Shown here: positions 56,817 to 56,861 of the stretch, piece after piece
Position numbering within the stretch: position 1 is the first letter of the stretch
Layout of the letters: the number at the start of each line of letters is the position of its first letter
DNA from: Pseudomonadota bacterium
Lineage (GTDB): Bacteria > Pseudomonadota > Gammaproteobacteria > Burkholderiales > Thiobacillaceae
Assembly: GCA_030690985.1 (NCBI GenBank)
Contig: JAUYFG010000274.1
Coordinates: 1-56,861, forward strand
Direction: 5' to 3'
DNA length: 56,861 nt
Program-made: the position numbers and the translations under genes
Notes under the pieces: generated by a model
Told to the model about the DNA's origin: nothing
The model's input: the letters and a program-made list of their open reading frames with translations, nothing else
Databases searched by the model: none

Positions 56817-56861
56817 GGTGGTTACGGTGATGCGCGCATTCATCCGCTTACACCTTGTACA

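Noticed and set aside
1-56861. Insertion sequences, prophage, tRNA or rRNA genes
   Set aside because: No transposase, integrase, phage structural gene, or tRNA/rRNA sequence was recognised on either strand.
56848-56861. C-terminal end of another minus-strand gene at the right edge
   Set aside because: Only three codons and a TAA are present, too little to call a gene.

Overview
The window looks like a chromosome segment from a GC-rich, sulfur-oxidising, autotrophic betaproteobacterium, most like the Thiobacillaceae. The evidence is a complete oxidative-type dissimilatory sulfite reductase cluster (dsrABEFHCMKLJOPNR plus a siroheme synthase), a phosphoribulokinase of the Calvin cycle, and the glnA / DUF4124 / ntrB / ntrC order usual in betaproteobacteria. 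The taxonomic call is inference from gene content; no rRNA or tRNA gene is visible.

Layout. 1-4000: a polyphosphate:AMP phosphotransferase and a membrane diguanylate cyclase. 4096-7854 (minus strand): a compact six-gene operon with two uncharacterised proteins, an orphan Cas6/Cmx6-like RNA endonuclease homologue, a DsrC-family paralogue lacking both functional cysteines, a mercaptopyruvate-type sulfurtransferase and a TauD-type dioxygenase. It is divergent from dsrA across a 302-base region that contains a perfect 34-bp palindrome. 8157-22505 (plus strand): the dsr cluster. DsrEFH and DsrC relay sulfane sulfur to DsrAB. DsrMKJOP is the membrane complex thought to reoxidise or load DsrC. DsrL is the NAD(P)H-coupled flavoprotein. 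DsrN amidates siroheme, DsrR is an IscA-like helper and CysG makes siroheme. A strong terminator separates dsrP from dsrN. 22748-31526: an Atm1-type ABC exporter, assorted metabolic and RNA-modification genes, phosphoribulokinase and a second-type infA. 31660-38344: outer-membrane and cell-wall genes (surA, lptD, divergent amgK-murU, pepP). 38345-45374: a decayed hsdM fragment, then the nitrogen-control block ntrC, ntrB, a DUF4124 gene, a chemoreceptor gene and glnA; glnA has a sigma-54 promoter and NtrC sites. 45790-50595: aroE, mtgA, mgtE, ispH, fkpB. 50749-56727 (minus strand): a chemosensory/c-di-GMP operon cheA, cheB, HPt-REC, cheC and a diguanylate cyclase.

The other striking layer is repetitive DNA. 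Nearly every gap holds palindromic elements of several sequence families, most of which begin GTAG and end CTAC, the hallmark of REP/REPIN elements moved by RAYT transposases (no RAYT is in the window). These elements supply stop codons to neighbouring genes, carry a 57-bp insert at one fixed site in two different families, lie between long direct duplications at two loci, and have entered coding sequence in frame in aroE. Heptanucleotide and 12-bp tandem repeats have likewise entered cheA, murU and pgl, and an apparent repeat-derived insert lies in ntrB. The two best candidates for undescribed biology are the Cas6-like/RspA operon opposite dsr and this repeat ecology.
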